Below, one piece after another: positions 9,150 to 16,599 of a stretch of 64,000 nt of DNA. The stretch lies in assembly GCF_000230835.1 (NCBI RefSeq), contig NZ_CM001240.1, positions 3,388,779 through 3,452,778 of the forward strand. Reading direction: 5' to 3'. The position numbers were made by a program, and so were the translations under genes. The stretch's first letter is position 1, and each line of letters begins with the position of its first letter. Origin of the DNA: Clostridium sp. DL-VIII (GTDB lineage: Bacteria > Bacillota > Clostridia > Clostridiales > Clostridiaceae). A model generated the notes under the pieces. That model worked only from the letters and a program-made list of their open reading frames with translations. It was not told where the DNA came from and ran no database searches.

Positions 9150-9502
9150 GAGAGTGTACCACCTGTCCCTATTGGCGTAGGAACAGGCAAGGCATGGTGT
9201 CACAACCACCACACAATACAGACTAGTCTGCGATACACCCATATAATATTATAGCTGAGTTACTATGCAATTTCAATATAGTATTATGGTGGCGATTGAA
9301 GATTAGGTTTGTTAACCTTTGTATATATATATTTTTAAAGACAAGGTTAAGTGTGGACGCATACTTAACCTTGTTCTTGATTTCTCAAAAGGGAACTCTA
9401 GTAATGATGTTTTTACGCTGTTACTAGAGGGAACTATTGAGAAATCGCAGTTATCAGGGCTACGGTTTAAATGTATTACATATTTTTACTGTAGTCCTTT
9501 TA
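9150..9502 (+). ncRNA. Structured leader RNA ending in a terminator-like hairpin (candidate cis-regulator)
   Basis: This stretch has no gene but many exact inverted repeats. A compact branched domain (about 9153-9238) is closed by GTGTA/TACAC and holds a hairpin CCTGT..ACAGG, a TGGT/ACCA pair and the palindrome CAGACTAGTCTG. Then come ACAAGGTTAAGT/ACTTAACCTTGT (9341-9374), whose left arm could pair instead with GTTAACCTTTGT at 9311, and a nested hairpin GATTTCTCA/TGAGAAATC around CTCTAGTAA/TTACTAGAG (9379-9446). Last is an 11-pair stem at 9456-9498 with a T-rich tail, 22 bases before the ribosome site of the next gene. This layout resembles a riboswitch or attenuator, but no known class was recognised. 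Confidence 0.5.
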
Positions 9503-9535
9503 TATTTTATTAAATGTACAAGGGGGATAATAACA

Positions 9536-10213
9536 ATGAAAAAATCAAGATTAACAAAATTAGTTGCTAGTGTATTGCTAGTAGCTTCAGTGTTGGTATT
9601 AAATCCAATAGGTGCAAGTGCTGAATGGCATTATGACGGTGCTGGATGGTGGTATAAAGAAGGAAGTTCGTGGGCTACTGGATGGAGACAAATTGATGGG
9701 AAATGGTACTACTTGGATTCAAATGGATATATGGTCAAAAACACTACAATAGATGGGTATATTTTAGGTTCTGATGGTGCGTGGATTGAAAACAATGTTC
9801 AAAGTAGTGCGAAAATTGAAAATCTTGTTTATGAACAAGAAAATAATGGTTGGATTAGTAGTGCTACACCATTAACCCAAAATAGTGAATCATTTCTAAT
9901 AGGTACAATAGAAAACAGTAATGATTTAGATTATTATAAATTTACTATTGATTCAGATAAAATGATTAGTATAGCTGGAAATGTAAAAGATGATTCACTT
10001 GGTCTGACATCAATCATGAAAATAGGACTTCTTGATTCGAATGGAAAAGTTATTGCGGCAACAAGTCCACATATAATTCAAGGGGAAACTAATCAATTTT
10101 TATCAAAATACAACATTTCTGCTGGAACTTATTATATAGCTGTTATGGGAGATTTAAATCATCAATACCTGTGGGATAATATTAAATATGGTGTACTAGT
10201 CAAATTTGAATAA
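9536..10213 (+). CDS. Secreted choline-binding-repeat (CW_binding_1) protein with PPC-like domain
   Basis: 225 aa from the ATG preceded by AGGGGG. The signal peptide (about 1-30) ends GASA. Residues 31-85 are two to three choline-binding-type repeats (WATGWRQIDGKWYYLD, then YILGSDGAW). Residues about 100-225 look like a bacterial pre-peptidase C-terminal (PPC) beta-sandwich, with NDLDYYKFTID and AGTYYIAVMG. It is probably displayed on or shed from the cell surface. The terminal repeat resembles that of the chromosomal protein at 59526. It lies behind the long structured leader, which suggests leader-controlled expression. Confidence 0.8.
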   Translation: MKKSRLTKLVASVLLVASVLVLNPIGASAEWHYDGAGWWYKEGSSWATGWRQIDGKWYYLDSNGYMVKNTTIDGYILGSDGAWIENNVQSSAKIENLVYEQENNGWISSATPLTQNSESFLIGTIENSNDLDYYKFTIDSDKMISIAGNVKDDSLGLTSIMKIGLLDSNGKVIAATSPHIIQGETNQFLSKYNISAGTYYIAVMGDLNHQYLWDNIKYGVLVKFE

Positions 10214-10251
10214 TATAACCTTAGTGTTAAAAAATAGGGGGGGTATTGATA

Positions 10252-10641
10252 ATGAAAAAGATAACTGATTTCAACTTACTAGGATTCATAATTCTAGGTG
10301 TTATTATAGTAACTTGGGTGTATGTAATATCAATCTTTGTTGGTGGTTGTGATTCTAGCAGTAAAACCAGCAATTATTCTACTAGTAGCAAAGAATTACA
10401 TTCAGGACAAAGTGTGACGTTAAAAGCTGATACATTAGTATCGTCATCAAAAGAAAATGATGATAAATTAATGTCATATATTAATAAAAAAAATAAAGAT
10501 GGTGAAAACCAGATGTTAATTAGTGGACAAGCAACTATATTAAAAAAGGGTACAAAAGTAAATATAATAAGTATTGGTATTACAACTGAAATCGAAGTTA
10601 ATGGTGAAAAGTGGTATGCACCACTAGAATGTTTTCAATAA
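10252..10641 (+). CDS. Small membrane-anchored or lipoprotein-like protein
   Basis: 129 aa. One N-terminal hydrophobic segment (residues 9-35, ending VGGC) could be a signal-anchor or a loosely formed lipobox. A Ser-rich linker and a small beta-rich domain follow (GQSVTLKADTLV, KKGTKVNIISIG), similar in feel to SH3-like surface domains. The start is the ATG after GGGGGGG. It follows the choline-binding-repeat gene by 38 bases and is probably cotranscribed. Function unknown. Confidence 0.6.
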   Translation: MKKITDFNLLGFIILGVIIVTWVYVISIFVGGCDSSSKTSNYSTSSKELHSGQSVTLKADTLVSSSKENDDKLMSYINKKNKDGENQMLISGQATILKKGTKVNIISIGITTEIEVNGEKWYAPLECFQ

Positions 10642-10736
10642 TTGATATTAGTTAGTAGGGTTACAAAAGGAAATTTAAAGTGACTATAAGGTAGAATTAC
10701 ATCTAATGAATTAGAAAAAGTTTATACGATGGACAT

Positions 10737-11102
10737 ATGGCAAACGCTTCTATACTTTGTACTGATAGCCATAAAAGTTATATTCAATTTGCAAATGATT
10801 TATCATTAGAACACAAACGTATAAAAAGAGGTAAAAATAAAGAAGGATTATATCATATTCAACATATTAATGCTCTTCATAGCAATTTAAAGAAATGGAT
10901 GAATAGGTTTAATGGTGTTGCAACAAAATATATCAGTAATTATATTAAATGGTTCAAATGGCTTCAGATATTTGATACAGATAAAGGGACAATAAAGGCT
11001 AAGAGCTTTATGGTTCACAGCAATGTAACACATTCATATATCAAAGTAAAAGATTTAAAAAATAGAGAGCTAATATATGTAAGCATATGTGATATTTTGT
11101 AA
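10737..11102 (+). pseudogene. IS1595-family transposase remnant (C-terminal part)
   Basis: 121 aa resembling the C-terminal half of the ISXO2-like DDE transposase domain: CTDSHKSYIQFA, then the HIQHINALHSNLKKWMNRFNG segment and a KYISNYIKWFKWL tail. A whole transposase of this family is roughly twice to three times as long, and the N-terminal zinc ribbon and first catalytic Asp are missing. No terminal inverted repeats were found, so it is a dead fragment. Confidence 0.75.
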
Positions 11103-11198
11103 AGCATGTTATAATAAGTGTTATTAAAAACTATAATCAAATGAACAATAGTTAATTATAACGAAATAAAGGGTATGTTTAAGAAATGAGGAAATTAA

Positions 11199-11750
11199 AT
11201 GAAAACACTTATATTAAATGGTTCACCAAGAAAGAATGGTGATACTATGACTTGGGTAAATGAATTTATTAAGCAATTAGATGGAGAATATAAAATTGTA
11301 AATGCGTATAATTGTAATATAAAACCTTGTATTGATTGCAGATACTGTTGGAAAAATGATGGATGTTGCCAGAATGATGAGATGCAGGAAGTATATAACT
11401 ATATACAAGAATGCGATAATATTTTAATAGCTTCACCGATATATTTTTCTGAACTGACAGGGCAATTATTAGCAATAATGAGTAGATTACAAACTTATTG
11501 GTGTGCAAGATTTTTTAGAAATGTAAACCCAATAGATAAAATAAAGAAAGGTGGGATATTATTAGTTGGAGGTGGAGATGGTTCTATGAAAAAAGCTACA
11601 GATACAGCAGAATGTTTACTACATAAAATGAATGCTGAATCAATTGGAGTAGCATATTCACATAATACAGAAAATATTTCGCCTATTGATGATAAAAATG
11701 CCATTGAAAATATGGAAAAGATACTAATGCAATTTAATGAATTAAGATAA
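11199..11750 (+). CDS. NAD(P)H-dependent FMN reductase / flavodoxin-like oxidoreductase
   Basis: 183 aa. The flavodoxin fold begins with the phosphate-binding loop LILNGSPRKNGDTM, and SPIYFSELTGQL forms the second flavin contact. A CIDCRYCWKNDGCCQNDEM cluster (about 45-65) matches the Cys-containing variant common in iron-sulfur flavoproteins and anaerobe FMN reductases. It probably reduces flavin or quinone substrates. It sits alone on the island as a metabolic passenger. Confidence 0.85.
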   Translation: MKTLILNGSPRKNGDTMTWVNEFIKQLDGEYKIVNAYNCNIKPCIDCRYCWKNDGCCQNDEMQEVYNYIQECDNILIASPIYFSELTGQLLAIMSRLQTYWCARFFRNVNPIDKIKKGGILLVGGGDGSMKKATDTAECLLHKMNAESIGVAYSHNTENISPIDDKNAIENMEKILMQFNELR

Positions 11751-11771
11751 CAGTTTTCTTATATTGAGCAT

Positions 11772-11846
11772 TATAGGTGGACAATTCTACCTATAATTTT
11801 TTTAGGCTATATTTCAACACTATATTAAAACATAGCCTTTTCTTTT
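11772..11846 (+). terminator. Tandem terminators after the FMN reductase
   Basis: The first hairpin, TATAGGT/ACCTATA, ends in T7. A second stem, AGGCTAT/ATAGCCT (11804-11838), has a TTTTCTTTT tail. Confidence 0.8.
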
Positions 11847-11914
11847 GTAGTTTTAAAAAAATATTCTATGTATAATTTGCATTTGTTAGTCTTTGGTATC
11901 ATAACTTTTGAATA

Positions 11915-11980
11915 TTGACACCGATAAAACCATGACATATAATAAAGGTGTGACGAGGTGTCAAAACTTGGTGTCAAAAC
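11915..11980. promoter_or_regulatory. Possible res site of the second serine recombinase
   Basis: TTGACACC at 11915, GGTGTGA near 11947, and two direct GGTGTCAAAA copies (11957, 11970) form inverted and direct half-sites immediately upstream of the recombinase gene. This is consistent with a resolvase-binding region. Confidence 0.45.
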
Positions 11981-12007
11981 AAAGCTGTAAAAAAGGTGGT
12001 TTAAGTT

Positions 12008-12592
12008 ATGATTTATGGATATGCAAGAGTTTCAACAAAAGGTCAAGCACATGATGGAAATAGTTTAGAAAGTCAAAAAGAAATATTAAAACAAAATGGG
12101 GCAATAGAAATATATGAAGATAGCTTTACGGGAACTAAGACAGATAGACCAGAATTTAATAAGTTACTAAATAAATTAGAGAAAGGTGATACATTAATAG
12201 TAACTAAGTTAGATAGATTTGCTAGGAGTATGACACAGGGTAGTGAGTTGGTAAATGAGTTGATTGAAAAAGGAATAAAGGTAAATATATTAAATATTGG
12301 TGTTATGGATAATACAGCATCTAGTAAACTAATTAGAAATATATTCTTTAGTTTTGCAGAGTTTGAACGTGATATGATAGTTGAAAGAACTCAAGAAGGT
12401 AAGGCAATAGCTAGGACTAAAGAAGGATTTAAAGAAGGTAGACCAAAAGCATATACAGATAAGCAATTAGATAATGCTTTATCAATGCTTACTATTAATG
12501 GTGGTGATAAGAGTTACAATGAAGTTGCCGAACTATTAGGGATATCTAAAAGTACATTAGTACGTGAAAATAACAAGCGTAAAGTTAAATAG
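12008..12592 (+). CDS. Second small serine recombinase (resolvase family)
   Basis: 194 aa. The catalytic domain begins MIYGYARVST (Ser at residue 9), with SLESQKE, then KLDRFARSM and the E-helix segment FAEFERDMIVERTQEG. The C-terminal helix-turn-helix is YNEVAELLGISKSTLVREN. It is clearly diverged from the recombinase at 8397 and has different putative recognition repeats, so it is not a recent duplicate. It could resolve or invert element segments, or be a transposon relic. Confidence 0.92.
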   Translation: MIYGYARVSTKGQAHDGNSLESQKEILKQNGAIEIYEDSFTGTKTDRPEFNKLLNKLEKGDTLIVTKLDRFARSMTQGSELVNELIEKGIKVNILNIGVMDNTASSKLIRNIFFSFAEFERDMIVERTQEGKAIARTKEGFKEGRPKAYTDKQLDNALSMLTINGGDKSYNEVAELLGISKSTLVRENNKRKVK

Positions 12593-12664
12593 GTTTTAGG
12601 TTAATGCCTAAATAATATTAAAAAGTCAACTAGAATAAATTAATATAAAATGGGAGTGAATATT

Positions 12665-13012
12665 ATGGGAGCAAAAAATAAAGTTATTCAAGGCGATTAT
12701 TCTGGAATGCCAGTAAAAGAATTTATAAATATTTTATGTATTGGTTATGGCACAGTAAATGATGTGCCTATTTCTAAATCTAAGGTGAAATATTATGAAG
12801 TGATAGACCAATCATCAAAAAAAAGTGCCGTTAGTGCCGTTAGTAGGGGAGCAGTAGGTGCAATGTTACTAGGCCCTGTTGGAATGTTAGCTGGATTATC
12901 CGCAAAATCAAAAGGTGTTTATTTAATTGCAGTTGAATTTACTGATGGCAAAAGAAGTTTGTTAGAAATTGATGATAAGTTATATAAAATATTTATAACA
13001 ACAATGTTTTAA
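12665..13012 (+). CDS. Small hypothetical protein with glycine-zipper-like segment
   Basis: 115 aa. The start at 12665 is chosen because GGGAGTG lies 7 bases upstream; an in-frame ATG at 12650 lies before that site. The middle (about 62-85) is a Gly/Ala-rich hydrophobic stretch, AVGAMLLGPVGMLAGLSAKS, of the kind that packs as a membrane or glycine-zipper hairpin. It is flanked by beta-rich parts. Function unknown. It ends at a strong terminator. Confidence 0.6.
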   Translation: MGAKNKVIQGDYSGMPVKEFINILCIGYGTVNDVPISKSKVKYYEVIDQSSKKSAVSAVSRGAVGAMLLGPVGMLAGLSAKSKGVYLIAVEFTDGKRSLLEIDDKLYKIFITTMF

Positions 13013-13080
13013 TAATAATTATATTTATGTTGTAAATAGAGATATTTGAAATAAATATAAGAATTAAAATAGAATAGGAT

Positions 13081-13111
13081 AAGGTGGTATTTAAGAGATA
13101 CCGCCTTTTTT
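13081..13111 (+). terminator. Terminator
   Basis: Stem AAGGTGGTAT/ATACCGCCTT followed by T-rich sequence. Confidence 0.88.
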
Positions 13112-13636
13112 GATACCTTTAAAACCTAAATTTTATAGTGAATATTGAAAATACAAAAGCTAGTAAATATAAATGTTTTTAATAGCAAGAGTACCAATTC
13201 CAATAAAATTTTCAAGTAAAAAGTGGCGAAAAGCGAGTAAATTATATTAAAGGCTATTAATGTTGGCTTAAAAATTCCAAGATGATATAGTTACTCAACA
13301 TGGTGATTTGAAATCAATTCTGATAGACTTCTGAGGTTGCAGAGAAAGTTTTGATTAATGTAAGATAAAACATTGCCTAAAGGTTTTATGGTGGGAGGGG
13401 GGGGATGTGAACGTTTTGGAATAAATTTAAGGTTGGCATTAATATTGCTATCAGTAGTACATACACCTCACAGAATTAAAAAACTACGAGTAGAGTTTTA
13501 AGTTAGTGTTTTAAACTTTTTTTGGTTCTTGAGTTTCAAAAAATGGCTTTAATAATTTATAAAAAAATTTCACTATATATTTACTAATGAAATCAACAAT
13601 TATTTACAAAATAACTGAAAAATTTCCAGAATTTGC
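13112..13636. other. Intergenic stretch without recognisable gene
   Basis: About 525 bases with stops in all frames. The only odd detail is a run of consecutive G at about 13397-13405, rare in this AT-rich sequence. It may be decayed coding DNA. Confidence 0.5.
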
Positions 13637-13722
13637 TGGCAAAATCAGTAAAATCGTGCTATAATGGTATTAGGCAGTAAAATAATCGAACTGGATTCTG
13701 CTGATTATTGTAAACGTTTACA
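13637..13722 (+). promoter_or_regulatory. Promoter followed by a perfect cre-like operator
   Basis: TGGCAA (13637-13642), a 17-base spacer and TATAAT (13660-13665) are followed by TGTAAACGTTTACA (13709-13722). This is a perfect palindrome that fits the CcpA cre consensus TGWAANCGNTNWCA and extends further into ATTAT arms. Its place downstream of the promoter would allow roadblock repression by CcpA or another LacI-family regulator. Confidence 0.7.
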
Positions 13723-13768
13723 ATAATGATAGTAAAATACTAATAAAAAACCAAGGAGGAAAATTATA

Positions 13769-14026
13769 ATGAACAAAAATTTAAATCAACTAATCAAAAT
13801 ATTAAAGAAATATGAGGTGCAAGGAATATTTATCAATAGTGAACTTGAAGACGTTAACGACTTTTTAAAGGAATATGAAGAAAACGAGTGGCAATTATAT
13901 CAAATACTGGAGTCAGAAGAGGGTCAAACATTTACTTGCTTATATGATGATGGCACATATATGGAGATAAGTGTTAAAAGTAGGGAAGAGCGAGAATATG
14001 AACAAAGAGAACTATTGGAGCAATAA
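13769..14026 (+). CDS. Small acidic hypothetical protein (85 aa)
   Basis: No family recognised. Helical start (NLNQLIKILKKYEVQGIF) and strongly acidic remainder with EEYEENEWQ and a charged tail. A good AAGGAGG site lies 9 bases upstream. It is the only gene directly behind the cre-like operator, so it may be catabolite controlled. A hairpin CCTCTACAA/TTGTAGAGG (14039-14070) follows, without a clear T-run. Confidence 0.6.
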   Translation: MNKNLNQLIKILKKYEVQGIFINSELEDVNDFLKEYEENEWQLYQILESEEGQTFTCLYDDGTYMEISVKSREEREYEQRELLEQ

Positions 14027-14118
14027 TAAATGTATAAACCTCTACAATGTGAAAATTAGCCTTGTAGAGGGTATATAAGTTATATTAAACGCTTAAATGG
14101 AGCGTAGGAGGTTTTATT

Positions 14119-14190
14119 ATGAAAGCTATAAAAGTAAATGAATTTAAATTAAAAAAATTTATGAACTGGAGGATAATATTTAAAAATTAA
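14119..14190 (+). CDS. Possible 23-aa leader peptide
   Basis: A short frame MKAIKVNEFKLKKFMNWRII.. with a good AGGAGG site 9 bases upstream, placed before the HNH gene. Basic and possibly helical. Its real translation is uncertain; it could be a leader peptide or a truncated gene start. Confidence 0.3.
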   Translation: MKAIKVNEFKLKKFMNWRIIFKN

Positions 14191-14243
14191 CACAACAAGT
14201 TAAACAATTATGTATTGTCCTCCAAATTAGGAGGAAATAAACT

Positions 14244-14822
14244 ATGTTAAATACCAAAGACAAAGCGATAGTTAATAACTATTGCAAAGAACAAATAAAA
14301 GGAAAGGATAAAATAAGAGTGAGGTTACTGGCGTTAGACCTTACAGAGCATTACGCTTTATACGAAATTATGGAGTATATAAAAAAAGATTTAAATATTG
14401 CAGATGAATATATACTACATTCTAAAGCAACATATCTAACAGAAATGCATGGTCATAAAAGAATAAGTCCCAATGATATTCATTATGCAAACGTATACCT
14501 GCATCAGTATTATGTGCATAAAGCTTTTAATATACCTATGGAAACACTAGGGAAGTATATAATACATCATATCGACAGGGATAAGCATAATAATTCAATA
14601 AGCAATTTATGGGTGTTCTATAATCAACAATTGCATCAATCTTATCATATGGCTTTAGAAAAGGATAAAGATATAAGCATAAGCAAATTTACGAAAGATT
14701 GGCTAGAAGACAATATAAGTCCTGAGAATAGCGAAGATTTAAAAGAATATTTAAAGTTATTATTAAGAGTGGAAAATACAAAAAAATGCTTGAGCCTTGA
14801 TGGGTTAGATAACGCTATGTAG
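14244..14822 (+). CDS. HNH-type homing-endonuclease-like protein
   Basis: 192 aa. The motif HHIDRDKHNNSISNLWVF (about 110-127) is the HNH core typical of phage and island nucleases (HHIDG-x3-NN-x2-NL), followed by NQQLHQSYH. An AGGAGG site lies 9 bases upstream. It probably binds or nicks DNA. It is not related to the HNH protein at 6331 beyond the fold. Possible roles are element mobility or a free-standing homing nuclease. Confidence 0.75.
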   Translation: MLNTKDKAIVNNYCKEQIKGKDKIRVRLLALDLTEHYALYEIMEYIKKDLNIADEYILHSKATYLTEMHGHKRISPNDIHYANVYLHQYYVHKAFNIPMETLGKYIIHHIDRDKHNNSISNLWVFYNQQLHQSYHMALEKDKDISISKFTKDWLEDNISPENSEDLKEYLKLLLRVENTKKCLSLDGLDNAM

Positions 14823-14995
14823 TTATGATTTAATAGGCTCATATTAAGGCTTTAGGATTTAATAATGTAGTTGCTCTTGAAGATTTTAGAGCCTTAAATA
14901 GCGTTTAAGTATATATTGATTCTTGATAACTAAAATTATTTAAACAAAATTGTAAAATACAGGTAAAAAAGTACCTAAAAAGCAGAATAGTTATG

Positions 14996-15014
14996 TACTG
15001 TACAGTATACAGTA
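14996..15014. promoter_or_regulatory. Palindromic operator candidate
   Basis: TACTGTACAGTA is a perfect 12-base palindrome and is continued by TACAGTA, giving three CTGTA-type half-sites 55 bases before the next gene. It resembles phage-repressor operators; the regulator is unknown. Confidence 0.45.
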
Positions 15015-15068
15015 AAAAATGAAAAAACAAATTGTATAAACTACTAAAGATGAAAGGATGATGATATC

Positions 15069-16208
15069 ATGGCATTATCAAAGAATGAATATAAAAACTG
15101 GAAAGAATTATGTGAAGAAATGGGATGGAAAACAACTGGAGGAAACTATATGGATGCTAGAAAAAAGGAACTCAATTCTATATGTAGATGTCATAAAGAA
15201 GGGCAAAAGATTATTATTGATGAAGTGTTTAAAGTTAAGAAGATAACTACCATTGGAAAAGGTTCTAATGTTGATTATGTAAGAATTATAAAACTGTTTG
15301 TAATGGATAAGTTGGCTAGTTCTGACAAAGAAAAGATTGCTTTAAGTAAAAGTAGATTATTAAGCGAACTTGATATTGTGAACTTTAATTATAATGAATG
15401 TATGAAACACCCATATAAATTTGCAAAAAGTGAAGATTTGAAAGTTGAAAATGTTTTTGATTTTAAGAATAGTACACGTGATATGATAAGAAAAAACTTG
15501 GAAAAGGCATTAAATAGCTTAGTTGATTCTAAATTAATATCTTGGCATAAGGGCTATAATATTATTACTGGTAACATGGTTAATATTGCTTGGGATAGTA
15601 TAGATAAAACTGATTTTGAAGGTAATACAAAGCGTAAAGCTAGTGTTGATTTTGAGATAAATGAAACTCACATTGAATTGAACGAAGATGAAGAAAATAT
15701 TATGAGAAATTGTGAGAGATTAACTTTAATTGACCTTAGATTTATTAAGGAAAATGAAGATAACTTAGGGGTAGTATATAAAGCAGGTAAGCTAGGCGAA
15801 TTTTATAAAAAAACAATAGAAAAGTTTAAAGAAATGACTGTCTATGATAATGTGGTTAGTTATTATCCAACTTATGTCGTTAGATTTGATAAGCAATTAA
15901 TAGAACAGGGTAAAAAATCTTGTGAAGAATATATGATTGATAAGCTATCTAAAGAAGAATATGTAGTTGAACTGAATGAAGCCATAAAAAAGAGGATTAC
16001 AGAGAATGCTAAGAAACGTAAAGCTAATAATAGCAAAGGCAAATATAGTTATAGAAGTGAAGATAAATACTTGAATGATATTCGTAATATTGCTGATATA
16101 ACTATCGATAAAACGGCTGAATATATAGTGAAAAAGGTATTAAAGGTTAAGTTGATAGAAGAGCAAATAAAGCAAGAATTGCTAGAAGAATTAAACCAAA
16201 TAGATTAG
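15069..16208 (+). CDS. Hypothetical island protein (379 aa)
   Basis: Not recognised. It has a mixed, charged sequence with an N-terminal ALSKNEYKNWKELCEEMGWK segment, then a region that could be winged-helix (SKSRLLSELDIVNF), and a Lys/Glu-rich helical C-terminus. The organisation would suit a DNA-binding protein such as a plasmid-type replication initiator or a phage regulator, but no catalytic motif is visible. AAAGGATGATG precedes the ATG. It has its own strong terminator and a palindromic operator candidate upstream. Confidence 0.7.
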   Translation: MALSKNEYKNWKELCEEMGWKTTGGNYMDARKKELNSICRCHKEGQKIIIDEVFKVKKITTIGKGSNVDYVRIIKLFVMDKLASSDKEKIALSKSRLLSELDIVNFNYNECMKHPYKFAKSEDLKVENVFDFKNSTRDMIRKNLEKALNSLVDSKLISWHKGYNIITGNMVNIAWDSIDKTDFEGNTKRKASVDFEINETHIELNEDEENIMRNCERLTLIDLRFIKENEDNLGVVYKAGKLGEFYKKTIEKFKEMTVYDNVVSYYPTYVVRFDKQLIEQGKKSCEEYMIDKLSKEEYVVELNEAIKKRITENAKKRKANNSKGKYSYRSEDKYLNDIRNIADITIDKTAEYIVKKVLKVKLIEEQIKQELLEELNQID

Positions 16209-16211
16209 TTC

Positions 16212-16280
16212 AAAAAGTTGACCTTTACTGTTTACAAATATATTATTTTATCTGGATACAGTAATGGTCAACTTTTTTAT
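16212..16280 (+). terminator. Strong terminator after the 379-aa gene
   Basis: AAAAAGTTGACC pairs with GGTCAACTTTTT, extended by TTTACTGT/ACAGTAA. Confidence 0.92.
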
Positions 16281-16599
16281 AATCATTGTTTTATAAGTAA
16301 ATATCTAAGTTAATAAACTTCATTACAACTTACAATACCTGTTCAGCTGTGTTTTCGAAGCAAAGCTTCTTAAAACCCACCAGCATCCCTCAACAGTGGT
16401 TGAGTGATGAAATATGAGGATTATTTTGAGTTGTATAAATCTTATAAGAAAATATTTTAATGAGATACAGTGAGAAATTTTTAATGAAATAGAAGGTTTA
16501 AAAAGTATTAAAAAAGGCGTAAACTTATTACAAGTAATACAATATTTTATATAAATTAATTGATATTATGGAAGTGTAATAAATGAGGGGGATGAAATT
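16281..16599. other. Intergenic region before the SIR2 gene
   Basis: No gene seen. It contains two small hairpins (GAAGCAAAGCTTC near 16356 and CTCAAC/GTTGAG near 16388) that are more GC-rich than their surroundings. Confidence 0.45.

Noticed and set aside
9090..9246. Open frame reading ..EEIKNVIRESVPPVPIGVG.. through the leader
   Set aside because: No start with ribosome site, and the sequence is full of inverted repeats. A structured RNA explains it better.
9319..9513. 64-aa frame MYIYIFKDKVKCG..
   Set aside because: Lies over the hairpins and has no ribosome binding site.
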